Positions 7,766 to 15,573 of a stretch of DNA of 17,652 bases are shown here, piece after piece. The position numbers and the translations under genes are program-made. The notes under the pieces are model-generated. The model did not search any database and was not told the origin of the DNA. It saw nothing but the letters and a program-made list of their open reading frames with translations. The stretch's first letter is position 1. Each line of letters starts with the position of its first letter. Source of the DNA: SIG299 sp045593825 (lineage in GTDB: Bacteria > Bacillota > Clostridia > Lachnospirales > Lachnospiraceae); NCBI GenBank assembly GCA_045593825.1, contig JAZNXI010000138.1, positions 1 to 17,652 of the forward strand. Reading direction: 5' to 3'.

Positions 7766-8248
7766 ATGAAACTTTTATTTAAAGAAAGATTTTTCTCGTG
7801 GTTAGACAGCTACGATGTTTTTGATGAAAATGGCAACACCGTATATTCCGTGGAGGGCCAGCTTTCCTGGGGACACTGCCTGCATATTCATGATGCCCAC
7901 GGCACCCACGTAGCAACCTTAAAAGAAAAGGTACTGACCTTTCTTCCGAAATTTGAGCTTTACCTCGGTGATGAGCGGGAATACCTTGGCTGCATCCAGA
8001 AGGAATTCACCCTGTTCAAACCGGCTTTCGACATTGATTTTAACGGTTGGCATGTAGACGGTGACTTCTGGGAGTGGGATTACCAGATACTTGATGCAGG
8101 CGGCCGCCTCATTGCCACCGTCACCAAAGAACTATTTAACTGGACCGACACCTACTCTATTGATGTGGAGAATCCACACGACGCACTTTACGCACTGATG
8201 TTGGTGTTAGCCATTGATGCGGAGAAATGTTCCAGAAATAACCACTAA
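7766..8248 (+). CDS. LURP-one-related (tubby-like fold) protein
   Basis: A 160-residue protein that looks like the LURP-one-related family (formerly DUF567), a tubby-like beta-barrel found in plants and bacteria whose bacterial role is unknown. It is built of repeated short beta units of the form YDVFDENGNTVYSV and WDYQILDAGGRLIATV, each pairing an aromatic strand with a D/G turn. The KERFFSW...TKELFNW pattern gives a hint of internal duplication. No signal peptide. The start at 7766 is chosen over an upstream in-frame TTG-type start near 7721, because GGAAGGAG lies eight bases before this ATG and the upstream codons overlap the promoter. It is followed after 30 bases by the FliK-like gene, probably on one mRNA. 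Confidence 0.85.
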   Translation: MKLLFKERFFSWLDSYDVFDENGNTVYSVEGQLSWGHCLHIHDAHGTHVATLKEKVLTFLPKFELYLGDEREYLGCIQKEFTLFKPAFDIDFNGWHVDGDFWEWDYQILDAGGRLIATVTKELFNWTDTYSIDVENPHDALYALMLVLAIDAEKCSRNNH

Positions 8249-8278
8249 GAAATGTAAAATACGACAAGGAGAATTGAC

Positions 8279-9865
8279 ATGGGACTCATCAGCCAGATGA
8301 TGACAAATTTATATAAGCCTCCAAAGCAGGAAAAAGCACCGGTTACCCTGCCAAAGAACCTGACGCCCGCCAAAGCAGCCCAGGTGTTAAACCAGGCAAA
8401 TGTAACCCAGGGGCAGTTTCTGAAAGGGCAGGTGTTAGACCTTCGCGCTAACCAGATACAGGTTCTTTTGGAGAACGGTTTCACGGTTTCTGCCCGCACG
8501 GAAGGAACCTTAAATTTGTCCATTGGCGAAAATGCCCGCTTTTTTGTGGCACAAACCACAGAAGACCAGATTCTTCTTAAGCTTGCCAAGGAAGAAGGCC
8601 AGAGCGAAAACCCAATGATAGACAAAGCCCTGACCTCAGCCAACATCCAGAAAACCGAGCGCAGTGTTTCCATCGTCACCGAGCTGCTAAATCACCAGCA
8701 GCCAGCAAACGAGGCAACCATCCGCCATTACTTATCCTTGTCCACGAAATATCCGGAATTACCGGTAAAGAACTTGATTTTGATGGAACTCCACCACATT
8801 CCTGTCACCAAAGAAAACGTGGAACAGTTTGCCTCTTATCAGGACAGAAATGCAAAATTACTTACCCAGGCACAGGATATGTTACAAAACCTGGCAGAGA
8901 CCATCAAACAGATGCCTGAGGGTCCGGCAAAGCAGGAGGTATTGCAGCAGTTTAGGCAGATGGTAGGCGAAAGAAACGCAACACCGGACGCACAAGCCAT
9001 GACCGGAACCACACCGGAACAAACTGCCAGTGACGCTCAAAGTGCACAACAAACTTTGGTGCAGGAAAATGTAAATGAAACAACTACCGATACAGCGGCT
9101 AATGCAAACATTATGGAAGAAAACAATACCTTCCTAACAAACACAGATAACAATACTACATTATCCGGACAGACTCAGCAAGCCGCTCCGGACGCCTCTG
9201 TCTTAGCAGAAGCATCCGCAAAAGCCCCGGATACCCGCACCGATGCAGAACCTCTCATCAAAAACTTTTTAGATTCCTTTTTGATGAAACCGGAGGACGT
9301 TGCGGACCCGGAAAAGGTGCAGAAATACTACGATGAATTAAACGAAAAGCTGACCAAGTTGGAACAGCTTACCCAGAAAGTTGCAGAGCAGACCGCAGAG
9401 AACAACGCTGCTGCCACACCAAAGCAGATGAAACAGAATCTCTCCTTTATGGAAGCGGTAAACAACGTATTCCCATATATTCAGCTTCCGTTAAAATTTA
9501 GGGAAACACCGGCCCACGGCGAGCTTTATGTGTACGAAAAAAAGAAGGCATTAAAGCCTTCCGATACACTAAGTGCCCTGCTTCATCTGGAACTGGAGCA
9601 TCTTGGCACCACCGATATTTTTGTAACCCTGACGGGCAATCATGTTACTACCCGCTTTTCCATGACGGACAAAGAATCCGGTGCCTTAATAAAATCAGAA
9701 ATGCCAAAGCTTTCGGAAGCACTGGCCGCCAAAGGGTACACCCTGCAATCGGAAGTTGCCGTTCGTGAACCTGAGGATGAAACTACACCAACCTTGCTGG
9801 AGCAGTTCTTGGAAGAACATGCCCCGGGCGGATTAAATAGGTATACCTTTGATATAAGAGCGTAA
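8279..9865 (+). CDS. FliK-type protein (flagellar hook-length control C-terminal domain-like)
   Basis: A 528-residue protein whose architecture resembles FliK-type hook-length control proteins. The N-terminal segment (about 1-210) has a small beta-domain (QFLKGQVLDLRANQIQVLLENG). The middle (about 230-320) is low complexity, rich in Thr, Gln, Asn and Ala. A short coiled-coil follows (about 345-372, KYYDELNEKLTKLEQLTQK). The C-terminal domain (about 398-528) has the LPLKF...GELYVYEKKK strand and ends in NRYTFDIRA, like the end of the Flg_hook domain. FliK measures hook or rod length at the flagellar export gate, but no flagellar gene is nearby. The relative most like it in layout may be the non-flagellar B. 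subtilis YlqG, normally beside an FlhB-like partner; none is seen here. An AAGGAG ribosome site supports the start. Confidence 0.7.
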   Translation: MGLISQMMTNLYKPPKQEKAPVTLPKNLTPAKAAQVLNQANVTQGQFLKGQVLDLRANQIQVLLENGFTVSARTEGTLNLSIGENARFFVAQTTEDQILLKLAKEEGQSENPMIDKALTSANIQKTERSVSIVTELLNHQQPANEATIRHYLSLSTKYPELPVKNLILMELHHIPVTKENVEQFASYQDRNAKLLTQAQDMLQNLAETIKQMPEGPAKQEVLQQFRQMVGERNATPDAQAMTGTTPEQTASDAQSAQQTLVQENVNETTTDTAANANIMEENNTFLTNTDNNTTLSGQTQQAAPDASVLAEASAKAPDTRTDAEPLIKNFLDSFLMKPEDVADPEKVQKYYDELNEKLTKLEQLTQKVAEQTAENNAAATPKQMKQNLSFMEAVNNVFPYIQLPLKFRETPAHGELYVYEKKKALKPSDTLSALLHLELEHLGTTDIFVTLTGNHVTTRFSMTDKESGALIKSEMPKLSEALAAKGYTLQSEVAVREPEDETTPTLLEQFLEEHAPGGLNRYTFDIRA

Positions 9866-9926
9866 GAAACCATATTTGCTGCAGAACCGCTATCGCTGAC
9901 GTTCTGTACGCAAATATGGTTTCTTA
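9863..9926. terminator. Repeat-family bidirectional terminator hairpin, copy 1
   Basis: A perfect 17-bp outer stem (9863-9879 with 9910-9926) encloses a 6-bp inner stem CAGAAC/GTTCTG (9882-9887 with 9901-9906) and a 13-base loop. The outer stem includes the FliK-like gene's own stop codon. The base is A/T-rich on both strands, so it can act for the plus-strand gene ending at 9865 and the minus-strand gene ending at 9946. The core is shared with the hairpin at 15474-15532. Confidence 0.85.
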
Positions 9927-9945
9927 ATGCGCAAAATAAAAGATT

Positions 9946-11019
9946 TCACCTCAACAATCCCATCCACCGAAACATCAATTTGGCAATGTTTTTACTCATC
10001 TCTGCCTTTAATGCGACTTCCTCTTCTTCTGTCATGGTAAGCACATTCAGCTGCTTTCCGGCAAGTTGTGTTATCTCGTTTTGGGCTTCCTTTAAACTGC
10101 CCGTAACGTCCCACTCTTTTTTGTTGGATGATACCTCCAGGGAAAACTCTCCGCTTGGAACAGGAATCAAGGTAAATCCGCCCGGACAAGCAATGGTTTC
10201 GCCATTTTCTTCCGTCTTTGATGTCCACTTGGTACGGATGCTGACGATGCGTTCTTTGCATACGTGGAAAGTCATTGAAACCTTACCGGTAAGCACCGGC
10301 GCTGTTCCAAGCTCTACGCCATGGGCACTGAACTCTTTCAATGCAACCGCAATAAATCCATTCACCTTCTCTGCTTCCAGCTCTGCCTGATACACCCGGC
10401 AATTATAAGGCACACCGTCGATACGGAGTTCCTCTTTTTTGCCCTTTTTTATTTCGGTATCTGCCAGATATTCTTCGTAGGCGGCGCCCAGCTTCTTTAT
10501 GAGTTCTCCCGCCTGCTCACTGTCAATGAATTCTTCTTTGGCAGCTTCTGTATCAATAGTTCCCGTCAAAACTGCACTGAACAGCTTTGGCACCGTTACC
10601 TGCCACTGCTCCTTATTCGCGTAGGCATTGGCGGTAAGCAATACATTGTCCGATGCCAGCAAATCCAAAACAGCATTGATTTCCTGCTCCGGATTAGACT
10701 TGGCAAGCAACCGGAATTTCGTATTGGGAATGGACATACCTCCACCAATTCCCAGCGTATCCAAAGAAAGCCCCTGTCCGGACACTTCCAGCGAAAGTTC
10801 TCCACCCTGCTCCTTTACATCGTCAAATAACTTTGCAGTATCTGTAACAAAGGTATTGATAAGAGCAACGCCCACTGCGGTTTTTGCTCCGGTGAGCCCA
10901 CCCGCATAGGCGATTCCCACCGTGCCACAGCCAAGCAGGCCAACGATGACAGTCCCTGCTGCCACCTTTGCCGCTACCGAAGTTGCAATTTTATTTTTTA
11001 GCTTTGTAAAGAACTTCAT
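9946..11019 (-). CDS. Membrane-anchored or secreted protein of unknown function, downstream of lacZ
   Basis: Not recognised. The 357-residue protein has a basic N-terminus (MKFFTKLKNK) and one hydrophobic stretch at about residues 19-39, acting as a signal anchor or signal peptide. LLGC at 28-31 is lipobox-like, but the hydrophobic run continues after the Cys, so lipid modification is doubtful. The remainder is an extracytoplasmic domain predicted to be mostly beta-strand with long helices (for example residues 150-190), with alternating patterns such as GELSLEVSGQGLSLDTLG and GKVSMTFHVCKERIVSIRTKW, reminiscent of lipoprotein-like beta-sandwich folds (inference). The ATG at 11019 is preferred because AGGAG lies eight bases upstream; a TTG at 11043 would extend it by eight residues. 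It begins 49 bases after the lacZ stop with no terminator between, so it is likely cotranscribed. Confidence 0.75.
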   Translation of the reverse strand: MKFFTKLKNKIATSVAAKVAAGTVIVGLLGCGTVGIAYAGGLTGAKTAVGVALINTFVTDTAKLFDDVKEQGGELSLEVSGQGLSLDTLGIGGGMSIPNTKFRLLAKSNPEQEINAVLDLLASDNVLLTANAYANKEQWQVTVPKLFSAVLTGTIDTEAAKEEFIDSEQAGELIKKLGAAYEEYLADTEIKKGKKEELRIDGVPYNCRVYQAELEAEKVNGFIAVALKEFSAHGVELGTAPVLTGKVSMTFHVCKERIVSIRTKWTSKTEENGETIACPGGFTLIPVPSGEFSLEVSSNKKEWDVTGSLKEAQNEITQLAGKQLNVLTMTEEEEVALKAEMSKNIAKLMFRWMGLLR

Positions 11020-11068
11020 CTTTCCAGCTCCTTTCACAATCAAAGCAAAACAAAACAGCCCCAGTGAA

Positions 11069-14000
11069 TTAACAACCCGCCATTACAAATTCGAAATGAA
11101 CCGGCTTTGTTACATCAATAAAATATTCCTCATGAGGTCTTGCACCCCAGCTGTCATCACCGGCAATACCGATCTGTGCAAGCATTATACGCACCACCGT
11201 AGCATTACTTTCCGGCAGTTCTGTGTGATGCAGGGCGCTTTCCATTTCCTGTGGTGTATAAGGCAGTACGGAAATCTCAAACTTATCTCCCGCAAACTGA
11301 ACACCCACACCACGGTTATCCGTTACCTTAGCGTAACGCACGCCGGTACGGTTGCCGCATTCCTGCGGAAGCAGATACGGTGTCATGTTATCCTTTGCGG
11401 TAGTCTTATATAAGCCCAGCTTTGCCCCCTGATTTCTGTCGCAGTAATTTTCTTCCGGACCAAGACCATAGTAAGTTACCTTGTCAAAATCCGCAGGAAG
11501 TCTCATCATCAGGCCGAATTCCGGCATAACACTAAGCCCTTCCACAGGAACATAATCCATAATCACACGGATTTTTCCGCTGCCGTCCACACGGTATTCC
11601 ACAGTACAGCCGCCTTCCGGACTGGTTGGGAATTTGTATTCATAGGTAAGTACCACTTCTTTTCCCTTAGAATAGCTGCAATATCCGGCCGAAGCATACT
11701 GGCTTGCCAGCTTCCACTGACCATGATGAACCGGCATACGCCAGCCTCTGTCGTTATCGGTAACGGCACGGTAGAAGTTCGGCACCGGAGCACCGAGAAG
11801 CAGTTCTTTTCCCCCATATTTCATGGATACCAGTGTATTACCACCCCTTGCAAAAATGTAATGGAAGTGGCGTCCCTTTACACCAATGTTGGACGGACTT
11901 TCCACAAAGATTGGCATATCATCTGTGTTGCCCGCTGCTGCCACTGCTTCTGCAAGCAGGTTAAGACCAACGGTTTCCGTTTTCACGTTGTAGGTATATT
12001 GACCAAAGGAAACCTCATGACCGGCCTTTGCCCAAAGAGTATCTTCTTTCAGGCAGAAGGACACAGTAATGGTGTATTCGCCTGCTTCTGTTGCTTTCTT
12101 TACTGCTTTTACAAAATCCTTCGGAAGGATAACTTCTGCTTCCGTCTGTGGCGCTACATCTGCAATAAAGCTTTCTTTTGCCAGTAAAACGCCTTCCTTT
12201 TCCAGGGTAGCCACAGCCACATAATCGCTTACATTCTTAAATAAGTGGTCGTTGAAAACAGTTACGGTATCAAGCCCCGGAGTTACTAAAATGTTGCGGT
12301 AATTAAACTTAACCTCCTGCATCTTTGGTGTTGCACTACGGTCTGCAAAAACAATACCGTTGCCGCAGAAATTACCGTCGTTCGGACGGTCGCCGTAATC
12401 GCCGCCGTAACCGAAATATTCTTTACCGGTGCGGCTCTTTAAGCGGAATGCCTGGTCAATATAATCCCAGATAAAACCACCCTGATAGCGCGGTTCTCTT
12501 CTTGCTAAATCTGTATATTTGTGCATTGCACCGTTGGAATTTCCCATAGAGTGGGTGTACTCACAGCAGATAAACGGTTTTTCCGGATGCTCCGAAAGGA
12601 ATCTTTCAATATCCCAAACTTTGGTATACATCTGACTTTCCATATCGCTGATATCCGGCACACTTCTGTCGTTGAACACGCCCTCATAATGCACCAGTCT
12701 GGTGTTGTCTCTCTTATGGAACAAATCGGACATGGCCTTAATGTTCTTACCGCCAAAGGCCTCGTTACCGCAGGACCAAATCACAATACTTGGATGGTTC
12801 TTATCTCTTTCCTGCATGTTGCGTGCGCGGTCTAAGACAATATCACGCCAAGGCGCAGTATTGCCCGGCAGAGTATCTTTATCTGCCCAGCCCGGCTTAC
12901 ACCAGGTTCCGTGGGTCTCTAAATTGGTTTCATCAATCACATAGAAACCGTACTCGTCGCATAAATCATAAAATACCGGCTGATTTGGATAATGGCTGGT
13001 ACGGATGGCATTGATATTATTCTGCTTCATGGTACGGATATCTGTAAGAATTTCTTCCAAAGTCAGACTTCTGCCGTTATCACAGGAAAGCTCGTGGCGA
13101 TTGGTACCCTTAAATACAATGCGCTTGCCGTTAAGAAGCATAAGACCGTCCTTCATTTCAAAGCGGCGGTAGCCCCCTCTCTGACGGACGATTTCCTGCA
13201 GGTTATCTTCTGCGTCATACACCTCTAATACCAGTTCGTAAAGATTTGGCACTTCTGCACTCCATGCCTTTGGCGCCTCTACCGTTTCAGACGCTTTCTG
13301 CAGGGAAGACTTTCCCTTTAAACTGCCGGAAACAACCGCCTTGTCTGCAGGCTTCATCATGACACCCTGACCGTTAAGCTCATACAAAGCATAGTTCACT
13401 TTACCAGTCTTAGTAAGCTCTGCCTCAATTTCCAATGTGCCGTCTTTGTAATTATCAGCCAGACCGGCCTTTACGAACAAATCCCGGACATGTACACTTG
13501 GCACGGTATATAAAAATACATCACGGAAAATACCGGAAAAGCGGAAGAAATCCTGATCTTCCAGCCAGGAGCCGGAGCAGTACTTAAACACCTGTACCGC
13601 CAGCTTATTCTCGCCTTTTTCTTTTATGTATGGGGTTAAATCAAAATCAGACGGGGTAAAGGTATCTTCTGCGTAGCCCACAAATTTGCCGTTACACCAA
13701 AGAGCCATAGCACTTTCCACACCCTGGAAGGAAATATACACCGGCTGATTTTTCCATGCCTTATCCACCGTAAAATAAGTCACATAGCTTGCCACCGGAT
13801 GCTCCTCGGTTGGAATCTGACCCGGTTTAATCAGCTCATGACCATCCCATGGATACATGACATTTACATACTGCGGCGCACCGTAGCCCTGCAACTGGAT
13901 ACTGCCCGGAACCCGGATGTCGTCCCAGCTGTCGCAGTTTACTTCCTCTTTTTCAAAGCCGGGCAAAGTCTGGGCTAAATTCTTTGCAAAGTGGAACTTC

Positions 14001-14149
14001 CAAATGCCGTTTAAGCATTTTACAAAGCTGCTCTTTTTCAGTTCTGCCTCTTTTTTATTTTTGTAAAACCCGTGGCTGGAATGTGCCGCCAAACGGTTTA
14101 CCTGATACACCCTTGGGTCTGCCAAAATACTATAATCAAAATTCTCCAT
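11069..14149 (-). CDS. lacZ: Beta-galactosidase, GH2 LacZ type
   Basis: Hydrolyses lactose and other beta-galactosides in the cytoplasm (no signal peptide). At 1026 residues it matches the length of E. coli LacZ (about 1023) and has the five-domain layout: sugar-binding jelly roll (about 40-220), immunoglobulin-like domain, TIM barrel (about 335-620), a second Ig-like domain, and the C-terminal beta-gal small-chain domain (about 745-1020). Key residues are visible: GTNRHE at 348-353, the Mg-site DETNLETHG (E411, H413), acid/base E463 in CGNEAFGG, and nucleophile E530 in CCEYTHSMGNS. A GGAGGT ribosome site lies four bases before the ATG. No lactose permease or regulator gene is adjacent. Its promoter overlaps that of the divergent Lit-type gene. 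Confidence 0.98.
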   Translation of the reverse strand: MENFDYSILADPRVYQVNRLAAHSSHGFYKNKKEAELKKSSFVKCLNGIWKFHFAKNLAQTLPGFEKEEVNCDSWDDIRVPGSIQLQGYGAPQYVNVMYPWDGHELIKPGQIPTEEHPVASYVTYFTVDKAWKNQPVYISFQGVESAMALWCNGKFVGYAEDTFTPSDFDLTPYIKEKGENKLAVQVFKYCSGSWLEDQDFFRFSGIFRDVFLYTVPSVHVRDLFVKAGLADNYKDGTLEIEAELTKTGKVNYALYELNGQGVMMKPADKAVVSGSLKGKSSLQKASETVEAPKAWSAEVPNLYELVLEVYDAEDNLQEIVRQRGGYRRFEMKDGLMLLNGKRIVFKGTNRHELSCDNGRSLTLEEILTDIRTMKQNNINAIRTSHYPNQPVFYDLCDEYGFYVIDETNLETHGTWCKPGWADKDTLPGNTAPWRDIVLDRARNMQERDKNHPSIVIWSCGNEAFGGKNIKAMSDLFHKRDNTRLVHYEGVFNDRSVPDISDMESQMYTKVWDIERFLSEHPEKPFICCEYTHSMGNSNGAMHKYTDLARREPRYQGGFIWDYIDQAFRLKSRTGKEYFGYGGDYGDRPNDGNFCGNGIVFADRSATPKMQEVKFNYRNILVTPGLDTVTVFNDHLFKNVSDYVAVATLEKEGVLLAKESFIADVAPQTEAEVILPKDFVKAVKKATEAGEYTITVSFCLKEDTLWAKAGHEVSFGQYTYNVKTETVGLNLLAEAVAAAGNTDDMPIFVESPSNIGVKGRHFHYIFARGGNTLVSMKYGGKELLLGAPVPNFYRAVTDNDRGWRMPVHHGQWKLASQYASAGYCSYSKGKEVVLTYEYKFPTSPEGGCTVEYRVDGSGKIRVIMDYVPVEGLSVMPEFGLMMRLPADFDKVTYYGLGPEENYCDRNQGAKLGLYKTTAKDNMTPYLLPQECGNRTGVRYAKVTDNRGVGVQFAGDKFEISVLPYTPQEMESALHHTELPESNATVVRIMLAQIGIAGDDSWGARPHEEYFIDVTKPVHFEFVMAGC

Positions 14150-14180
14150 ACATACCTCCCGAAAAGATTCATTTTCTGTA

Positions 14181-14209
14181 TTGAATTATACCGCAAAAGC
14201 CAGTAAAAT
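14181..14209 (+). promoter_or_regulatory. Promoter of the Lit-type/dCMP deaminase unit
   Basis: TTGAAT (14181-14186), 17-base spacer, TAAAAT (14204-14209), 36 bases ahead of the ATG at 14246. It occupies nearly the same bases as the lacZ promoter on the other strand. Confidence 0.6.
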
Positions 14210-14213
14210 ACAA
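14185..14213 (-). promoter_or_regulatory. lacZ promoter
   Basis: On the minus strand TTGTAT (14208-14213), 17-base spacer and a perfect TATAAT (14185-14190), 35 bases before the lacZ ATG. No clear catabolite-response (cre) site was found. A short imperfect inverted repeat GAAAA-N6-TTTTC (14161-14176) sits in the leader and might be an operator, but it is too short to claim. Confidence 0.65.
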
Positions 14214-14245
14214 CTATAGACTATTCCTTGTATTGGAGGTTTACC

Positions 14246-14935
14246 ATGAACGACAATATTCTGTTATCCTGGCTTATCAACAAAAACAACCGGCTTTTTA
14301 CCTGGCTGACCAACGGTGCCATTGGTGTGCTGTTCCTTATTTTTTTTATTTCCTTAGGCCTGGTTTTTGCAATTAACTTCCGCCCGTTTTACTATATGGG
14401 AATGGAGCGCATATCAGAAGAAACCGGTGCTCCCGTAGAAATGATTAAAGAAAATTATGATGCCCTGATTGACTGGTGCAGCCCGTTTTGTACCGAAGAG
14501 CTGGATTTTCCGTCTTTACCGGAAAGCGCCTCCGGGGTTTCCCATTTTGTTGAAGTAAAAGTTATTTTCAACATCTTTTTCGTCATGTTATTTGTAACAC
14601 CTTTATTTTTAGCGGGTTTGATTTTCATGCAGCATTGCCGGGGCAGCTCCTCCTGGATGCTTGCTTCACCCGTTATTATGTGTGTGTTACCGTTGCTTAT
14701 CGGTCTTGCCTGTGCCATTGACTTTAACCGCATTTTTGTACTGTTCCATCAAATCGTATTTAACAACGACGACTGGCTCTTTTCCCCTACGGAAGATCCA
14801 ATCATCCTGTTTTTACCGGAACGGTTCTTTATGCAGTGTGCGCTGATTATCGTAGGTACCGTACTGCTTGGCTGCATCGTACTGCTCACTCTGTATTTTG
14901 TACATAAAAACAAACAGAAGAAGCTTGTACAGTAA
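14246..14935 (+). CDS. DUF1461 / Lit-type integral membrane protein
   Basis: A 229-residue membrane protein of the DUF1461 family (TIGR01906), which includes Lit, the lipoprotein intramolecular transacylase that moves an acyl chain on bacterial lipoproteins to give the lyso form. Four membrane segments lie at about residues 23-44, 105-128, 137-158 and 196-218, with two extracytoplasmic loops. The two loop histidines that match the reported Lit active-site pair by position are present: H100 in SHFVEVK, just before the second membrane segment, and H168 in LFHQIVFNNDDWLF. Start at 14246 chosen for TTGGAGGT seven bases upstream; an in-frame TTG at 14228 has no ribosome site. Whether it is a true Lit enzyme or another DUF1461 member is not settled by sequence alone. 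Confidence 0.87.
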   Translation: MNDNILLSWLINKNNRLFTWLTNGAIGVLFLIFFISLGLVFAINFRPFYYMGMERISEETGAPVEMIKENYDALIDWCSPFCTEELDFPSLPESASGVSHFVEVKVIFNIFFVMLFVTPLFLAGLIFMQHCRGSSSWMLASPVIMCVLPLLIGLACAIDFNRIFVLFHQIVFNNDDWLFSPTEDPIILFLPERFFMQCALIIVGTVLLGCIVLLTLYFVHKNKQKKLVQ

Positions 14936-14953
14936 TGCATTTCATGATACACT
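14925..14953 (+). promoter_or_regulatory. Possible internal promoter for the dCMP deaminase gene
   Basis: TTGTAC (14925-14930), 17-base spacer, TACACT (14948-14953), starting inside the end of the Lit-type gene and 35 bases before the next ATG. The hexamers are only moderate matches, so read-through from the upstream gene is equally likely. Confidence 0.35.
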
Positions 14954-14988
14954 GGATTTAATCGAACAAAAGAAAGGACGGAACTCAT

Positions 14989-15468
14989 ATGAAACGTCAG
15001 GATTATTTAAAATGGGATGATTATTTTATGGGAATTGCCCTGCTCTCCGCCCAGAGAAGTAAGGACCCAAGCACAAGCGTAGGCTGTTGCATTGTCAGCA
15101 AGGACAACAAAATTCTTTCCGTAGGTTACAACGGCATGCCTGCCGGATGCTCTGATGATGAGTTTCCGTGGGAAAGAGAAGGTGCACCGTTAGACACTAA
15201 ATATCTTTATGTATGCCACGCCGAATTAAATGCTATTTTAAACTACACCGGCAGCGACATTAAGGGTGCCAAGGTTTACACCACCTTATTCCCTTGTAAC
15301 GAATGCACCAAAGCCCTGATTCAGTCCGGCGTCGGCGAAGTTATTTACTACTCCGACAAGTACCACGATACGGATTCCACCACCGCATCCCGCAGAATGT
15401 TCGATGCCGCCGGAATCAAGTACCATAAGTATGAGCCAATTAACAAATTAATAACACTTCCATTATAA
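14989..15468 (+). CDS. Deoxycytidylate (dCMP) deaminase, animal/phage-like type
   Basis: Converts dCMP to dUMP, feeding dTMP synthesis through thymidylate synthase. The 159-residue protein has the zinc deaminase site: H77 and E79 in CHAELNAI and C103/C106 in FPCNEC. Other conserved blocks are FMGIALLSAQRSKDP (13-27), GYNGMPAGCSDDEFPW (46-61) and YYSDKYHDTD (120-129). From memory these match animal dCMP deaminase closely, more so than the usual Firmicutes ComEB type, which reads VHAEQNA and has an added Cys/His-rich insert. In animal and T4 enzymes the GYNG...CSDD segment is linked to allosteric dCTP/dTTP control, so similar control is possible (inference). AAGGACGG precedes the ATG. It follows the Lit-type gene by 53 bases and is closed by the repeat hairpin. 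Confidence 0.95.
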   Translation: MKRQDYLKWDDYFMGIALLSAQRSKDPSTSVGCCIVSKDNKILSVGYNGMPAGCSDDEFPWEREGAPLDTKYLYVCHAELNAILNYTGSDIKGAKVYTTLFPCNECTKALIQSGVGEVIYYSDKYHDTDSTTASRRMFDAAGIKYHKYEPINKLITLPL

Positions 15469-15473
15469 AGCAG

Positions 15474-15532
15474 AAAAACCATATTCACTCAGAACCGCTA
15501 TCGCTGATGTTCTGTACGTGAATATGGTTTTT
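15474..15532. terminator. Repeat-family bidirectional terminator hairpin, copy 2
   Basis: A perfect 15-bp outer stem (15474-15488 with 15518-15532) encloses the inner stem CAGAAC/GTTCTG (15490-15495 with 15509-15514) and a 13-base loop. It runs into T-tracts on both strands (GGTTTTTT on plus, GGTTTTTC on minus). It lies between the convergent dCMP deaminase and C39-like genes and can end both. It is a near repeat of the hairpin at 9863-9926. Confidence 0.88.
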
Positions 15533-15573
15533 TGATTTCTAAAGATAAAACTTAATGCTTTCTCATTCCCTTA

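Noticed and set aside
11020..11043. Upstream TTG start adding eight residues to the lacZ-linked protein
   Set aside because: The AGGAG site lies inside that extension and is well placed for the ATG at 11019.
14161..14176. GAAAA-N6-TTTTC as a sugar-repressor operator in the lacZ leader
   Set aside because: The arms are only five A/T-rich bases, which is expected by chance in such DNA.
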